Assembly (NCBI RefSeq): GCF_963666525.1
Contig: NZ_OY762905.1
Coordinates: forward strand, 682,001-746,000
From: an uncultured Cohaesibacter sp.
Lineage (GTDB): Bacteria > Pseudomonadota > Alphaproteobacteria > Rhizobiales > Cohaesibacteraceae
DNA length: 64,000 bases
Direction: 5' to 3'
Each line of letters starts with the position of its first letter. Positions within the stretch are counted from its first letter, which is position 1. The position numbers were made by a program, and so were the translations under genes. Positions 45,183 through 55,390 of this stretch are shown here, piece after piece. A model generated the notes under the pieces. It was not told the origin of the DNA. It worked only from the letters and a program-made list of their open reading frames with translations, and made no database searches.

Positions 45183-45809
45183 GTGAAATCATTTCTGATC
45201 GCTCTTTTGCTCCTGATGATTCCAGGGGCAGCCACCGCCCAACACAGCCATCAAGCACATGATATGAGTGCCTCTGGAACAGATATGTCCGGGATGACGG
45301 GCATGAGCGGCATGCATGATACAGCCATGCACGCGGACGCCACGTCAGGAACCGGTGCGATGTTCACGCCGACCGAGGCTGGTCAGGGAGCTTTTGCCAC
45401 CATTGCCGAGATTGTCTCGATCCTGCAGAGCAATCCGGCAACCGACTGGTCGAACGTGTCGATTGATGCGCTGCGTGCGCATCTGATCGACATGAGCGAA
45501 GTCACCCTCAATTCAAAGGTTGAACGCACCACGACAGATCAGTCGACTGTATTTCGGGTCACTGGCGAGGGCCGCACCATTGCTTCCATCCAGCGCATGG
45601 TGACCGCCCACGCGCCCATGCTGTCCGCCGATACCGGCTGGTCAGTCGAAACCGAAACCATCGATGACGGCGCGACCATGACCATAACGGCATCAGAGCC
45701 GACTGACTTGGCAAAGATTGCTGCGTTGGGCTTCTACGGAGTGATGACCATCGGTGCGCATCATCAGATGCATCACCTGATGATTGCCGAGGGCCATGAT
45801 CCGCATTGA
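45183..45809 (+). CDS. Exported His/Met-rich protein of the copper island
   Basis: The protein has 208 residues from GTG 45183, with AGGAGA 6 bases upstream. A signal peptide MKSFLIALLLLMIPGAATA is followed by a metal-ligand-rich stretch QHSHQAHDMSASGTDMSGM and further Met/His to about residue 60. The C-terminal part (residues 70-208) is a folded domain with no family I can name; it ends in another His/Met cluster HHQMHHLM. It is divergent from the leftward copper operon, so a periplasmic copper sponge or chaperone is likely (inference). Confidence 0.75.
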   Translation: MKSFLIALLLLMIPGAATAQHSHQAHDMSASGTDMSGMTGMSGMHDTAMHADATSGTGAMFTPTEAGQGAFATIAEIVSILQSNPATDWSNVSIDALRAHLIDMSEVTLNSKVERTTTDQSTVFRVTGEGRTIASIQRMVTAHAPMLSADTGWSVETETIDDGATMTITASEPTDLAKIAALGFYGVMTIGAHHQMHHLMIAEGHDPH

Positions 45810-45838
45810 AGAAGAGACCGGATAAAAGCGATCGAGTG

Positions 45839-45958
45839 TCACTTCAGCAGATATTTGACGAGGGCGGCGATGATCAGAATGCCGATGATCAGGACAAGCC
45901 ACATCCCGATACCGCCAAAGCCGAAGCCCATTCCAAATCCCATTCCGTTGCCATACAT
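45839..45958 (-). CDS. 39-residue Gly-rich single-helix membrane peptide
   Basis: A short frame from ATG 45958, with AAAGGA 8 bases upstream, to TGA 45841-45839. The peptide begins MYGNGMGFGMGFGFGGIG and continues with one hydrophobic helix, MWLVLIIGILIIAALVKYLLK. It lies 52 bases downstream of the Cu(I) ATPase stop on the same strand, so it probably ends that operon. Met and aromatic residues in the Gly-rich part could contact Cu(I), or the peptide could be an ATPase accessory subunit. No family is recognised. Confidence 0.7.
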   Translation of the reverse strand: MYGNGMGFGMGFGFGGIGMWLVLIIGILIIAALVKYLLK

Positions 45959-46010
45959 GATTCTATCCTTTCAGTTTTCTGCTCTGGCTGCATGACATGA
46001 CACCCTGCGG

Positions 46011-48449
46011 CTAGAGCTTGACCCGCCGAAGTCGCAGGGCATTGGCAATCACCGAGACGGACGACAGGCTCATGGCCGCGGCCGCGATCATCGGCGAGAG
46101 CAGCAGACCGAACACCGGATAGAGGATACCGGCAGCCAGCGGCACACCCGCCGAATTGTAGACAAAGGCAAAGAAAAGATTCTGCTTGATGTTGCGCAGC
46201 GTCTTTGTCGCCAGCTTTCTCGCCCGCACGATACCGGAGAGATCGCCACCAAGAAGGGTGATACCTGCGCTTTCCATCGCCACGTCTGCACCGGTCCCCA
46301 TGGCGATACCGACATCGGCCGCCGCCAGCGCCGGGGCGTCGTTGACGCCGTCACCAGCCATCGCAACAAAGGCGCCCTTCTTGTGAAGCTCCTCGACAAG
46401 CTCCTTCTTGTCTTCCGGCAGAACCCCTGCCCGCACTTCATCAATGCCAAGCTTGCTGGCCACTACCTTGGCCGTGCGTTCGTTGTCGCCGGTGGCCATG
46501 ATGACAGTCAGCCCCAGCGCATGCAGGTCCTCGATGGCCTTCGCTGTCGTTTCCTTGATGGGGTCGGCAACGGCCACGATACCAGCGAGTTTGCCATCAA
46601 TTGCCACGTACATGGCGGTCTTGCCCCCTTCCTGAAGTGCTTCGGCCTGTCTGGGATCTTCACCCGTTGCAATCGACAGGACATCAAGCATGGCGGCGTT
46701 GCCAAGGGCTACCGACTTGCCCTTCACCGTGCCTTTCACGCCCTTGCCTGTCATGGCCTCGAAGTCGCAAGACTCAAGCCGTTCCGCACCGCGTTCCCTT
46801 GCGCCGCTGACAATGGCCTCCGCCAGCGGATGTTCCGATCCTCTTTCGAGAGCGGCTGCCATCGCCAGTACGGTCTCCTCCTCAAGGCTGCCCAGCGACA
46901 CCACATCGGTGAGTTTCGGCTTGCCTTCCGTGAGGGTGCCGGTCTTGTCAACGATCACGGTGTCAACCCGCGCCATGCGTTCAAGCGCTTCGGCATCCTT
47001 GATCAGCACGCCAGCCTGCGCGCCACGCCCTGCTGCCGTGGTAATCGAAATGGGGGTTGCCAGACCAAGAGCACAGGGACAGGCAATGATCAGGACCGAC
47101 ACCGCCGCAGCGATGGCAAAGGCCAGTGCGGGATCTGGCCCAAAGATCAGCCAGATGACAAAGGCCAGCAAAGCCGCCGCGACAACAGTCGGCACGAAAA
47201 TGGCCGAAACCTTGTCCGCCAGCCCCTGAATGGGGGCACGGGATTGGCGAGCGCTGGAAACCATGCCGACAATCTGGGACAGAACGGTCTCTGCGCCGAT
47301 ATGGGTGGCCCGGACGGCCAGCGTACCGTTCTTGTTGATCGTGCCGCCGGTCACCTTGTCACCCTCGTTCTTTTCGATTGGCACCGGCTCGCCGGTGAGC
47401 ATGCTCTCGTCAATCAATGAGTGCCCCTCTGTCACTTCACCGTCCACCGGAATGCTGTCACCGGGGCGGATGCGCAACAAATCGCCCACCACCACATTCT
47501 CCAGAGGCGCGTCATATTCGCTGCCATCGGGCAGGATGCGTCGTGCCGTCTTGGGGGCAAGATCGAGCAGAGCCCGGATGGCGTCGCCCGTCCGCTCGCG
47601 CGCGCGCAGTTCGAGCACCTGCCCGACGAAAATGAGGGCAACGATGACCACTGACGCTTCGAAATAGGTGTCGACCCCTTCGGCGCTGCGATACTGCTCA
47701 GGAAACACACCGGGCAGGAAGGTCGCAAAGAGCGAGTAAATATAGGCAGCACCAACGCCGAGCGAGATCAGCGTCCACATGTTGGGCGACGCATTGCGGA
47801 TCGAGTCCCAACCGCGTTTGAAGAAGGGCTGGGCTGCCCAGAAGACAATCGGTGTGGCAATCACAAATTCAATATAGGCAGCCAGCTGGTGCCCGAACCA
47901 TTCCCTTACCGGAATGCCAACCATGCCGCCCATGGTTAGGATCATCAGCGGAATGGCTGCTGCCACACTGATCCAGAGCCGACGGGTAAAGTCGACCAGT
48001 TCATCGGAAGGTTCATCCGAGGGAACCGTAGGCTCCAGCGCCATGCCGCATATGGGACAGGAACCAGGCTCGTCACGGACGATTTCGGGGTGCATCGGGC
48101 AGGTCCACTGGGTACCCTGCGGGGTCTGCTGGCCGACCTCTTTGGCATGCCCTGAAGCATAAAAATAGGGATCAGCCCTGAACTTCTCGTGACAACCATC
48201 TGAACAGAAATAGAAGCTTTCACCATCATACAGCTCGGAACGCACGCCCTCCTTCACCGTCACCTGCATTCCGCAAACCGGGTCCGTCGCGGTTTCTGTT
48301 CCCGGTTCGGTCGAACCATGATGATGGTCATGGTGCTGGTGGCCATGGGTATGCCCATCATGGTGGTCGTGCGCGTGGGAATGGACGTGCCCATGCCCAT
48401 TTTCGTGGTCATGATGGTCGTGGTGGTGTGTATTGTCCTGGCTGGTCAT
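46011..48449 (-). CDS. copA: Copper-translocating P1B-type ATPase with His-rich N-terminus
   Basis: The protein has 812 residues. Residues 1-50 are extremely His-rich. A YHS-type domain follows (DPVCGMQV...FYFCSDGCHEKF), then a heavy-metal-binding motif CPMHPEI...CPICGM near 115-138. The ATPase core has the CPCALGLATP membrane metal site, DKTGTLTEGK with the phosphorylated Asp, SEHPLAEAI and GDGVNDAPALAAADVG. CPC indicates Cu(I) or Ag(I). No HMA domain is fused; instead a double-HMA gene lies 73 bases upstream. AGGAGG precedes the ATG. It exports copper from the cytoplasm. Confidence 0.95.
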   Translation of the reverse strand: MTSQDNTHHHDHHDHENGHGHVHSHAHDHHDGHTHGHQHHDHHHGSTEPGTETATDPVCGMQVTVKEGVRSELYDGESFYFCSDGCHEKFRADPYFYASGHAKEVGQQTPQGTQWTCPMHPEIVRDEPGSCPICGMALEPTVPSDEPSDELVDFTRRLWISVAAAIPLMILTMGGMVGIPVREWFGHQLAAYIEFVIATPIVFWAAQPFFKRGWDSIRNASPNMWTLISLGVGAAYIYSLFATFLPGVFPEQYRSAEGVDTYFEASVVIVALIFVGQVLELRARERTGDAIRALLDLAPKTARRILPDGSEYDAPLENVVVGDLLRIRPGDSIPVDGEVTEGHSLIDESMLTGEPVPIEKNEGDKVTGGTINKNGTLAVRATHIGAETVLSQIVGMVSSARQSRAPIQGLADKVSAIFVPTVVAAALLAFVIWLIFGPDPALAFAIAAAVSVLIIACPCALGLATPISITTAAGRGAQAGVLIKDAEALERMARVDTVIVDKTGTLTEGKPKLTDVVSLGSLEEETVLAMAAALERGSEHPLAEAIVSGARERGAERLESCDFEAMTGKGVKGTVKGKSVALGNAAMLDVLSIATGEDPRQAEALQEGGKTAMYVAIDGKLAGIVAVADPIKETTAKAIEDLHALGLTVIMATGDNERTAKVVASKLGIDEVRAGVLPEDKKELVEELHKKGAFVAMAGDGVNDAPALAAADVGIAMGTGADVAMESAGITLLGGDLSGIVRARKLATKTLRNIKQNLFFAFVYNSAGVPLAAGILYPVFGLLLSPMIAAAAMSLSSVSVIANALRLRRVKL

Positions 48450-48522
48450 GACAGCCTCCTGTCATTCTGTTTTCGATAAAGGATGTGTGGCGCCTCCCTG
48501 CCTCATCTCCGTCAAGGGCGCG

Positions 48523-48966
48523 TCAGGCGGCATCGCTTTCTTGCGCGGCAACGGTTGCCGGAAAGCCGAGCTCATTGACAACAGCGGCAAGCTGTTTGGG
48601 ATCGGTTCGCCCTTTCCAATATTTGACGGTTGCCTTGCCGTCAGCGAGCTCCAAACTGGAATGCAGAACCCCCGGCGTGGCTTTGAGGGCGCCTTGCACC
48701 TTGCTGGCACAGCCATTGCACTTCATCCCGCTGATGGCGAGTTCAGTGAGCGACGTGACGGCGGAATAGCCAATCGTGTCGAAAGCTTCCAACAGTTGGC
48801 TTTCATCTATGGGATGGTCAAAGGAAAGGGAAATAGTCTGATGGTCGAGGTCGACTGTGGCACTGGAAACACCATCGATGTGCTTGGCAACTTTCTCGGC
48901 GTGCCGGGCGCAGTTTCCGCAGGACATACCCTGCAATTGGTAGATGCCATTCGATGTCTGAGTCAT
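48523..48966 (-). CDS. Double-HMA copper chaperone (CopZ-like)
   Basis: The protein has 147 residues from ATG 48966, with AGAGGA upstream. Two heavy-metal-associated domains are fused: GMSCGNCARHAEK (about residue 13) and GMKCNGCASKVQG (about residue 80), each with CxxC. It has no signal or membrane helix, so it is cytoplasmic. It looks like a detached N-terminal metal-binding region of the ATPase encoded next, and would hand Cu(I) to it. A CueR-type promoter lies about 125 bases upstream. Confidence 0.9.
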   Translation of the reverse strand: MTQTSNGIYQLQGMSCGNCARHAEKVAKHIDGVSSATVDLDHQTISLSFDHPIDESQLLEAFDTIGYSAVTSLTELAISGMKCNGCASKVQGALKATPGVLHSSLELADGKATVKYWKGRTDPKQLAAVVNELGFPATVAAQESDAA

Positions 48967-49090
48967 GATGATCCTCTCCATCCCTTGGCAGGCAGCGGTC
49001 TTGGCATTTTGCTTCGGGATATGGCTGACTGGGCCTTCCGAAGCGGGATTCGCACCGTCGCCTCAAAAGGGTTTCTCGTTCGATGACACC

Positions 49091-49121
49091 AACATGGTGC
49101 TTCCAGTAACTGGAAGGTCAA
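49091..49121 (-). promoter_or_regulatory. CueR-type promoter of the chaperone-ATPase operon
   Basis: On the minus strand TTGACC (49121-49116) and CATGTT (49096-49091) are 19 bases apart. The near-perfect dyad CTTCCAGTAACTGGAAG (49100-49116) fills the spacer and closely matches known CueR/HmrR operators. No merR-type gene is in the window. Confidence 0.82.
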
Positions 49122-49681
<560 letters not shown>

Positions 49682-49846
49682 TCACCGAAGTGTCATCTTT
49701 ATAGAAGTCTTTCCGAATTATGGAAGCCCAAATTCGGGTTTTCCCCTCCTTTAAAATACCCTTGGCTTTGAAAAGCTTGCGCGGAAATAAAAAAGAGGGA
49801 AAAATTCGCGTCCGCAATTTGCGGCTAAAACCGGCTTTCTGCGGGT

Positions 49847-50329
49847 TCAGCCCTTGTCGCGCATCAAACGGGCCTTGTCGCGCTGCCAGTCCCGCTTTTT
49901 GGCATCCTGACGCTTGTCGTAGTTTTTCTTGCCACGTGCGACCGCAACAGCCAGTTTGGCGATGCCCTTGTCATTAAAATAGAGCTTGAGCGGCACGATG
50001 GTCATGCCATCGCGCTGGACAGCCTGACTCATCTTGGCGATTTCGCGTTTGTGCAACAGCAGCTTGCGCGGACGGCGAGGATCATGGTTGAACCGGTTGC
50101 CCTGATCATATTCCGGTATGTTGGCATTGATCAGGACAATTTCGCCGTTCTCGTCAGACGCATAGGATTCGGCAATGGTTGCCTTGCCGGTACGCAGGGA
50201 CTTCACCTCCGTACCGGTCAGAAGCAATCCTGCTTCTACAACATCACCAAATTCATAGTCGTGTCGCGCCTTCCGATTCTCCGCGACAACGCGGTTGTTC
50301 GGATCGCTTTTCTTTTTCTTCTGTGCCAT
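49847..50329 (-). CDS. smpB: SsrA-binding protein SmpB
   Basis: The protein has 160 residues from ATG 50329. Conserved parts are [29 protein letters not shown], the YASDENGEI region and the Lys-rich C-terminal tail [19 protein letters not shown]. SmpB binds tmRNA and enters the decoding site of stalled ribosomes during trans-translation. It lies 19 bases after the dapA stop, so the two are co-transcribed, a common order in Alphaproteobacteria. An inverted repeat CCGCAATTTGCGG at 49813-49825 downstream may help end the operon. Confidence 0.97.
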   Translation of the reverse strand: MAQKKKKSDPNNRVVAENRKARHDYEFGDVVEAGLLLTGTEVKSLRTGKATIAESYASDENGEIVLINANIPEYDQGNRFNHDPRRPRKLLLHKREIAKMSQAVQRDGMTIVPLKLYFNDKGIAKLAVAVARGKKNYDKRQDAKKRDWQRDKARLMRDKG

Positions 50330-50348
50330 GACACAAGAGATAAGCAAT

Positions 50349-51224
50349 TTAGATCAGACCTGCAACCTTCATTGCAGCATCGATTTCAGCTTTTACCGGG
50401 TCCGTAGCAGCCATCAGCGGCAAACGAACGATATTTTCGATCTTGCCAAGGCGAGACAGACCATATTTGGCCCCGGCCGGGTTTGGCTGAAGGAACATCG
50501 CCCGATGCAGAGGAGACAGAAGATCGTGCAACTCCAGAGCCTTGTCCCACTCACCGTTCATGCAGGCGGTCTGGAACTGGCTGCAGAGCTTGGGAGCAAC
50601 GTTGGCGGTTACTGAAATGCAGCCATGGCCGCCCTGGGCATTGAAACCGAGCGCGGTTGCATCTTCGCCGGAAAGCTGGATGAAGTCCTTGCCCATGGCC
50701 AGACGCTGACGGGTAACACGCACCAGATCGCCAGTGGCATCCTTGACGCCAACGATGTTCGGGCAATCCTCATAGAGACGTGCCATCGTCTCGACGCTCA
50801 TGTCGATCACTGAACGCGGCGGAATATTGTAGATGACGAGCGGAATGGAAATCGCCGATGCCACTGCCTTGAAATGCTCATAGAGGCCGTTCTGACAAGG
50901 CTTGTTGTAGTAAGGTGTCACGACCAGCACACCGTCCGCCCCGGCCTTTTCGGCAAACTGGGCAAGATCGATCGCTTCCAGCGTGGAATTGGACCCGGCG
51001 CCAGCTAGAACCGGAACACGTTTGTTGGCAACCTTGACGCAGGACTCCACGACCTTCTTGTGTTCGTCATGACTGAGAGTGGGGGATTCACCGGTCGTTC
51101 CAACCGGGACAAGCCCATGAGTGCCTTCGTTGATCTGCCAGTCCACAAAAGACTCAAAGGCCTTGTAGTCCACGCCGCCCTCATTGAAAGGAGTTATGAG
51201 TGCAGTGCAAGATCCTTTGAACAT
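50349..51224 (-). CDS. dapA: 4-hydroxy-tetrahydrodipicolinate synthase (DapA)
   Basis: The protein has 291 residues from ATG 51224 with GAGGAAA upstream; the frame continues to 51278 without a ribosome site. Motifs: [11 protein letters not shown] near residue 42, TPYYNKP with the catalytic Tyr, YNIPPRS and VGVKDATGD with the Schiff-base Lys near 161. It condenses pyruvate with aspartate semialdehyde in lysine and peptidoglycan precursor synthesis in the cytoplasm. It is followed by smpB. Confidence 0.97.
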   Translation of the reverse strand: MFKGSCTALITPFNEGGVDYKAFESFVDWQINEGTHGLVPVGTTGESPTLSHDEHKKVVESCVKVANKRVPVLAGAGSNSTLEAIDLAQFAEKAGADGVLVVTPYYNKPCQNGLYEHFKAVASAISIPLVIYNIPPRSVIDMSVETMARLYEDCPNIVGVKDATGDLVRVTRQRLAMGKDFIQLSGEDATALGFNAQGGHGCISVTANVAPKLCSQFQTACMNGEWDKALELHDLLSPLHRAMFLQPNPAGAKYGLSRLGKIENIVRLPLMAATDPVKAEIDAAMKVAGLI

Positions 51225-51584
51225 GTCCGTTTCCTCATCTTTTCCATGCCTTGTGCATGGTATTTCCGTTATTTTCAAAAATTAATCCGGCATTTTGCTG
51301 GAATGCTACTGTTTTCCGACAATTTGCCGGGATTTGAGGCCCATATCACCACGTTTCATCGAAAGATGCAATGTTTCTGTCATTTCATCCCCATCGACCT
51401 GCAAAACAGGTTTGCAACCGTGATAAGCCCGAGATGACCGAACCTTCCCGATGACCATCACATTGCTGTGATAAGCTTATGAATTCGAAAAGAGAGCCGG
51501 TTCTAAGGAATTTCTTCACCATAATTTTGCAACAATAATGTCTTCTTCATGAAAAGCCGGTTTTTCCTCACATTTTCAGACAAT
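51225..51584. other. Divergent promoter region of dapA and the lytic transglycosylase
   Basis: No gene supported. It must hold both promoters; I did not find a clear consensus. The stretch is more AT-rich than the flanking genes. Confidence 0.5.
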
Positions 51585-53909
51585 ATGATTAGAGCACCCT
51601 TCAAATCCGCCATCGCAAGCCTCTGCCTTCTGGCAACGACAAATCTGGTCGTCGCCCAGACGCTTCCGCAAACCGTTCCCGTGCCGAGGGCCCGCCCCGC
51701 ATCAGGACCAATGGCGGCACCAACAGTTTCAACGCTGACACCCGCCCCTGTTTCTCTCGTCCCGGAGCGACTGCCCGAGCCAGCCCAGACAGCCAATGAG
51801 ACCACAGGGGCCAACGCCGGGACAGCCGCCGAAGCGGGCACAGACACCGCCATGCTGCCGGCCGATCTCACCGTTCTACCCAAGAACCGGACAGACCCGA
51901 TGGTGCCGGTTGCGACCGTGGGATCCGGCGCGACATTGCAACCGCCCAAAGCGGCTCCAACTGCGCAAAGTGCAGCAAGCGCCCTGCCTGCGGTTGAACG
52001 CCACGACAACGGCATCAGTGCCGAACGCGGCACCCTGAAAGAGGCACTGACTGCCCTTGACAAGAACGATCAGAAAACAGCGCTCGCCATTCAAAAGGGC
52101 ATGAAGCCCTCTCTTGACCGGACCTTACTGACCTACATTCTGATCATCGGCGGCTATCATGATCTGCCCGCAAGTGAGATTAAGGCCTTTTACGAACAGA
52201 AAACGGGGTGGCCGAGCCGCGATCTGACGAAACGCCGCATTGAAGAAGCGGTTGCCCGCGAAACGACCTCCGGCGCAGAAATGGTGCGGGCATTTGGCAA
52301 CAGCATTCCGGCATCGACATCAGCAGCCATCGAGCTGGCCATTTCGCAAGCGATGGTTGGCAACAAGGCACAGGCCGCCAGATTGATCAGTCCGATCTGG
52401 CGCGAGCAGGCGCTGAGCGATGACACGGAGAGCAAGATCCGCTCCAGTCTTGGCAGCGTCCTGACCAACGCCGACCACTATTACCGGGCAAGTTATCTGC
52501 TTTACAGGGAGCGGGCCAACGGAGCCTTGCGCCTCAAGGGCTATTTGACGGATGCCCAGATGAAGGTCGTCAACGCCCGTGTCGCTGTCATTCGCGGCGA
52601 CCGCAATGCCGCTTCCCTGCTTAACGCAGTTCCCAGTTCGCTCCGCAACGATCCGGGGTATATCTTCTCCAAGATCCAGTATCTGCGCCGCGCCAACAAG
52701 GAGACAGAAGCCGCAGATTTGCTGCTCAAGGCACCGCTCGACGAAGACCGCCTCATCAACCATGATGTCTGGTGGGACGAAAGACGATTGCTCGCCCGCA
52801 TGATGCTCAACAATGGCGATGCCAAGCGCGCCTACAGGATTGCGGCACGCCATTCGGCAGAATCAGGGGTCGATTTCTCGGAAGCGGAATTCCATGCGGG
52901 CTTCTTCGCCCTGCGCTATCTCAATGACCACAAGACCGCTGCCGTTCATTTCGAAAACAGCTGGAAACGGGCAACCCGTCGTCAGGACAAGGCACGCGGT
53001 CTCTATTGGCAGGGCCGCGCCTGGGAAGCGGCAGGAGATCGGGCAGGAGCGGCTAAATTCTATCAGGCCGCAGCTGATCCAACCGTCTATTACGGCCAGT
53101 TGGCCCTTGAAGAGCTGGGGGCCAAGCATCTCAATCTGCGCACTCCTCCTGCAGCAGGCTCGGCCCAGAAGAGCCGGTTTGAACGGCGCGAGTTGGTACA
53201 GGCCATCAAGCGGCTGAAGGCCGTGGGACAGGAAGAAAGAGCCGGCCCACTCTTCCGTCATCTTGCCAACACGCTTGACGATCCATCAGAAATCGAACTG
53301 GCACACAAGCTGGCTCAGAGCTATGCCCTGCACCAGAATGCAGTCCAGATCGGTCAGCTCGCACTCAACCGCGGCCTGCCGGTAGACAAGCTTGCCTTCC
53401 CGCTGCATGCTCTGCCCAGTGGCGTCAACACCAATGGCCTCGACATAGCGCTGATCTATGCCTTGACCAAGCAGGAGAGCGTGTTCAACGTCAAGGCCCG
53501 CAGCCACGCCAATGCGCTTGGCCTGATGCAGATGCTGCCCGCCACGGCAAAGAGTACGGCCCGCAAGCTCGGCGTCTCCTATTCCCAGTCGCGCATTACC
53601 AGCGATCCCAAATACGCAGTCCTTTTGGGCAGCGCCTTCCTCAAGGAAAACCTCGAGCGCTTTGGCGGTTCATACATTCTGACCTTTGCGGCCTACAACG
53701 CCGGACCGGGACGACCACCGGAATGGATCGAACGCTTCGGCGACCCGCGCACCAACGAAGTCAGCGCCATTGACTGGGTCGAGCGGATCCCCTTCTCGGA
53801 AACCCGCAACTATGTCATGAAGCTGATCGAGAATTTGCAGGTCTATGAATCGCGCATCCATAATGAGACGCTCGATATCAGCAAGGACCTCAAGCGAGGT
53901 CAGCCATAA
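51585..53909 (+). CDS. Soluble lytic murein transglycosylase (Slt-type)
   Basis: The protein has 774 residues from ATG 51585, whose first residues MIRAPFKSAIASLCLLATTN form a good signal peptide; ATG 51549 in frame is an alternative, and neither has a strong ribosome site. A Pro/Ala-rich linker covers about residues 25-150, then an alpha-helical superhelix as in Slt70. The C-terminal SLT domain has ALTKQESVFNVKARS with the catalytic Glu near residue 630, GLMQMLPATA and AAYNAGPGRPPEW. It cleaves peptidoglycan in the periplasm to give 1,6-anhydro ends. Confidence 0.92.
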   Translation: MIRAPFKSAIASLCLLATTNLVVAQTLPQTVPVPRARPASGPMAAPTVSTLTPAPVSLVPERLPEPAQTANETTGANAGTAAEAGTDTAMLPADLTVLPKNRTDPMVPVATVGSGATLQPPKAAPTAQSAASALPAVERHDNGISAERGTLKEALTALDKNDQKTALAIQKGMKPSLDRTLLTYILIIGGYHDLPASEIKAFYEQKTGWPSRDLTKRRIEEAVARETTSGAEMVRAFGNSIPASTSAAIELAISQAMVGNKAQAARLISPIWREQALSDDTESKIRSSLGSVLTNADHYYRASYLLYRERANGALRLKGYLTDAQMKVVNARVAVIRGDRNAASLLNAVPSSLRNDPGYIFSKIQYLRRANKETEAADLLLKAPLDEDRLINHDVWWDERRLLARMMLNNGDAKRAYRIAARHSAESGVDFSEAEFHAGFFALRYLNDHKTAAVHFENSWKRATRRQDKARGLYWQGRAWEAAGDRAGAAKFYQAAADPTVYYGQLALEELGAKHLNLRTPPAAGSAQKSRFERRELVQAIKRLKAVGQEERAGPLFRHLANTLDDPSEIELAHKLAQSYALHQNAVQIGQLALNRGLPVDKLAFPLHALPSGVNTNGLDIALIYALTKQESVFNVKARSHANALGLMQMLPATAKSTARKLGVSYSQSRITSDPKYAVLLGSAFLKENLERFGGSYILTFAAYNAGPGRPPEWIERFGDPRTNEVSAIDWVERIPFSETRNYVMKLIENLQVYESRIHNETLDISKDLKRGQP

Positions 53910-54027
53910 GCAGGGGGCCTTAGATCACCCCTTGGCGAAGCGGCCAAGAGACTGTAAGTATTAACAATGAGCCCGCCAGGACACGCCGGACTCAAGCCTT
54001 GCAGTATCCTGTTCGGGAATAAGTGCC

Positions 54028-55041
54028 ATGCAACAGATCGTCAGACGCTTCGAAGTGACCACCAGTGATGGCTTGACCCTGCGCGGGGAAGCCTTTGGCG
54101 ACCACACAGCAAGAGGATTACCTGTTGTCTGCCTGCCGGGGCTGGCGCGCACCAGCCGCGATTTCCATCAGCTCGCCGAGCGCCTGACTTCCGATCCGGA
54201 CCATCCGCGCCTTGTGCTGACACTCAACAGTCGCGGCCGCGGCCCTTCGGATTATGACAAGGATCCCCGCAACTACGACGTGATGACCGAGGCCCGCGAT
54301 GTGATTGATACGCTTGTGGCAGCCGGTCTGCCGGAAGCGGCTTTTATCGGCACCTCACGCGGCGGTCTGCTGATGCTGGCCATCGCCGCCATGCGCCCCA
54401 CGCTCATTGCGGCAGCCGTCTTCAACGACATCGGCCCGGTAATCGATGCCATGGGTGTAGCACGTATCAAGACCTATCTCACCCGCTCCGAACCGGTTCG
54501 CACCTGGGATGATGCCGTCGAATTCGTCAAGACAGCAAACGCCCACCATTTCACCACCCTGTCGGAACGGGATTGGGAGAGGGTGGCCCAGATGACATTC
54601 CGAGACGAGAATGGCCTGCCCGTCAGTGACTTCGATCCCTATATCATCAAGGCCCTTGAAGGCGTTGACGTCAGCGAGACCACGATCAATCTCTGGCCCC
54701 AGTTTCTCGCCCTCTCCCATTGCCCGACACTTGTCCTGCGCGGCGACCTCTCGGACATTCTCCCCCTGTCCGTTGCAAGAGAGATGACCAGACGCCATCC
54801 CGATTGCGAGCTGGTGGAGATAAAGGGCCATGGCCACGCACCGCTGATGATCTTTGACGAGGTCAACGACCCCATTGCCGCTTTTCTCGCGAGAGTGGAT
54901 GCAAGGCGGACCGCCGACGCGCCGAAAGCCTCCCCGGAGTGGCTGCCAAAAGACGAGATCGTCTATCTTGATGACGTCGCCCGACAGGTCGAACGCAACA
55001 AGGCGCAGCTCGAGGCAACCCTTTCTGGCCAGCCGATCTGA
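54028..55041 (+). CDS. Alpha/beta hydrolase
   Basis: The protein has 337 residues. The oxyanion region is VVCLPGLARTSRDF near residue 32. The nucleophile elbow IGTSRGGLL puts the Ser near residue 109. The probable acid is Asp in LRGDLSDILP, and the His is in KGHGHAPLM near 272. The substrate is unknown; it has no signal peptide and is probably cytoplasmic. It follows the transglycosylase by about 118 bases. Confidence 0.87.
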   Translation: MQQIVRRFEVTTSDGLTLRGEAFGDHTARGLPVVCLPGLARTSRDFHQLAERLTSDPDHPRLVLTLNSRGRGPSDYDKDPRNYDVMTEARDVIDTLVAAGLPEAAFIGTSRGGLLMLAIAAMRPTLIAAAVFNDIGPVIDAMGVARIKTYLTRSEPVRTWDDAVEFVKTANAHHFTTLSERDWERVAQMTFRDENGLPVSDFDPYIIKALEGVDVSETTINLWPQFLALSHCPTLVLRGDLSDILPLSVAREMTRRHPDCELVEIKGHGHAPLMIFDEVNDPIAAFLARVDARRTADAPKASPEWLPKDEIVYLDDVARQVERNKAQLEATLSGQPI

Positions 55042-55146
55042 GCATGCGACCACGCCCGGGTCTCGGCACCACCCGATGCCAGGGACTGTTCAACGGATAT
55101 CGACCAATTGTGATTGAATTCCAGGATTGTTGCCACTAGTATGACG

Positions 55147-55235
55147 CCCGTCCCGGGGTGCCTGTTACCAGGCTGAGATGCACGAGGTGCGAACCCGTCG
55201 AACCTGATCCGGATCACACCGGCGGAGGAAGCGAC
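55147..55235 (+). ncRNA. TPP riboswitch (THI element) upstream of thiBPQ
   Basis: The conserved parts are in order: GGGGTGCC, GGCTGAGATG, AACCCGT, GAACCTGATCCGG and CACCGGCGGAGGAAG. These form the P1-P5 arms of the thiamine pyrophosphate aptamer. Bases 55239-55246 (GATTGGGT) can pair with 55270-55277 (ACCCAATC), and a GCGCCTGCTC...GAGCGC hairpin lies just before the thiB ribosome site, a possible expression platform. High TPP should turn thiB off. Confidence 0.95.
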
Positions 55236-55390
55236 GAAGATTGGGTCAAAACCAGCCTTCTTCCACTCTACCCAATCCGGTCAATAGCGAGAGCATGCCC
55301 GTCTGCCATGGCTTGGCAGCATCATGTTCTGAACCATACCAGCATGGCGCCTGCTCTTGCCGGCAGAGCGCTATCCTTTGGAGGAATGAT

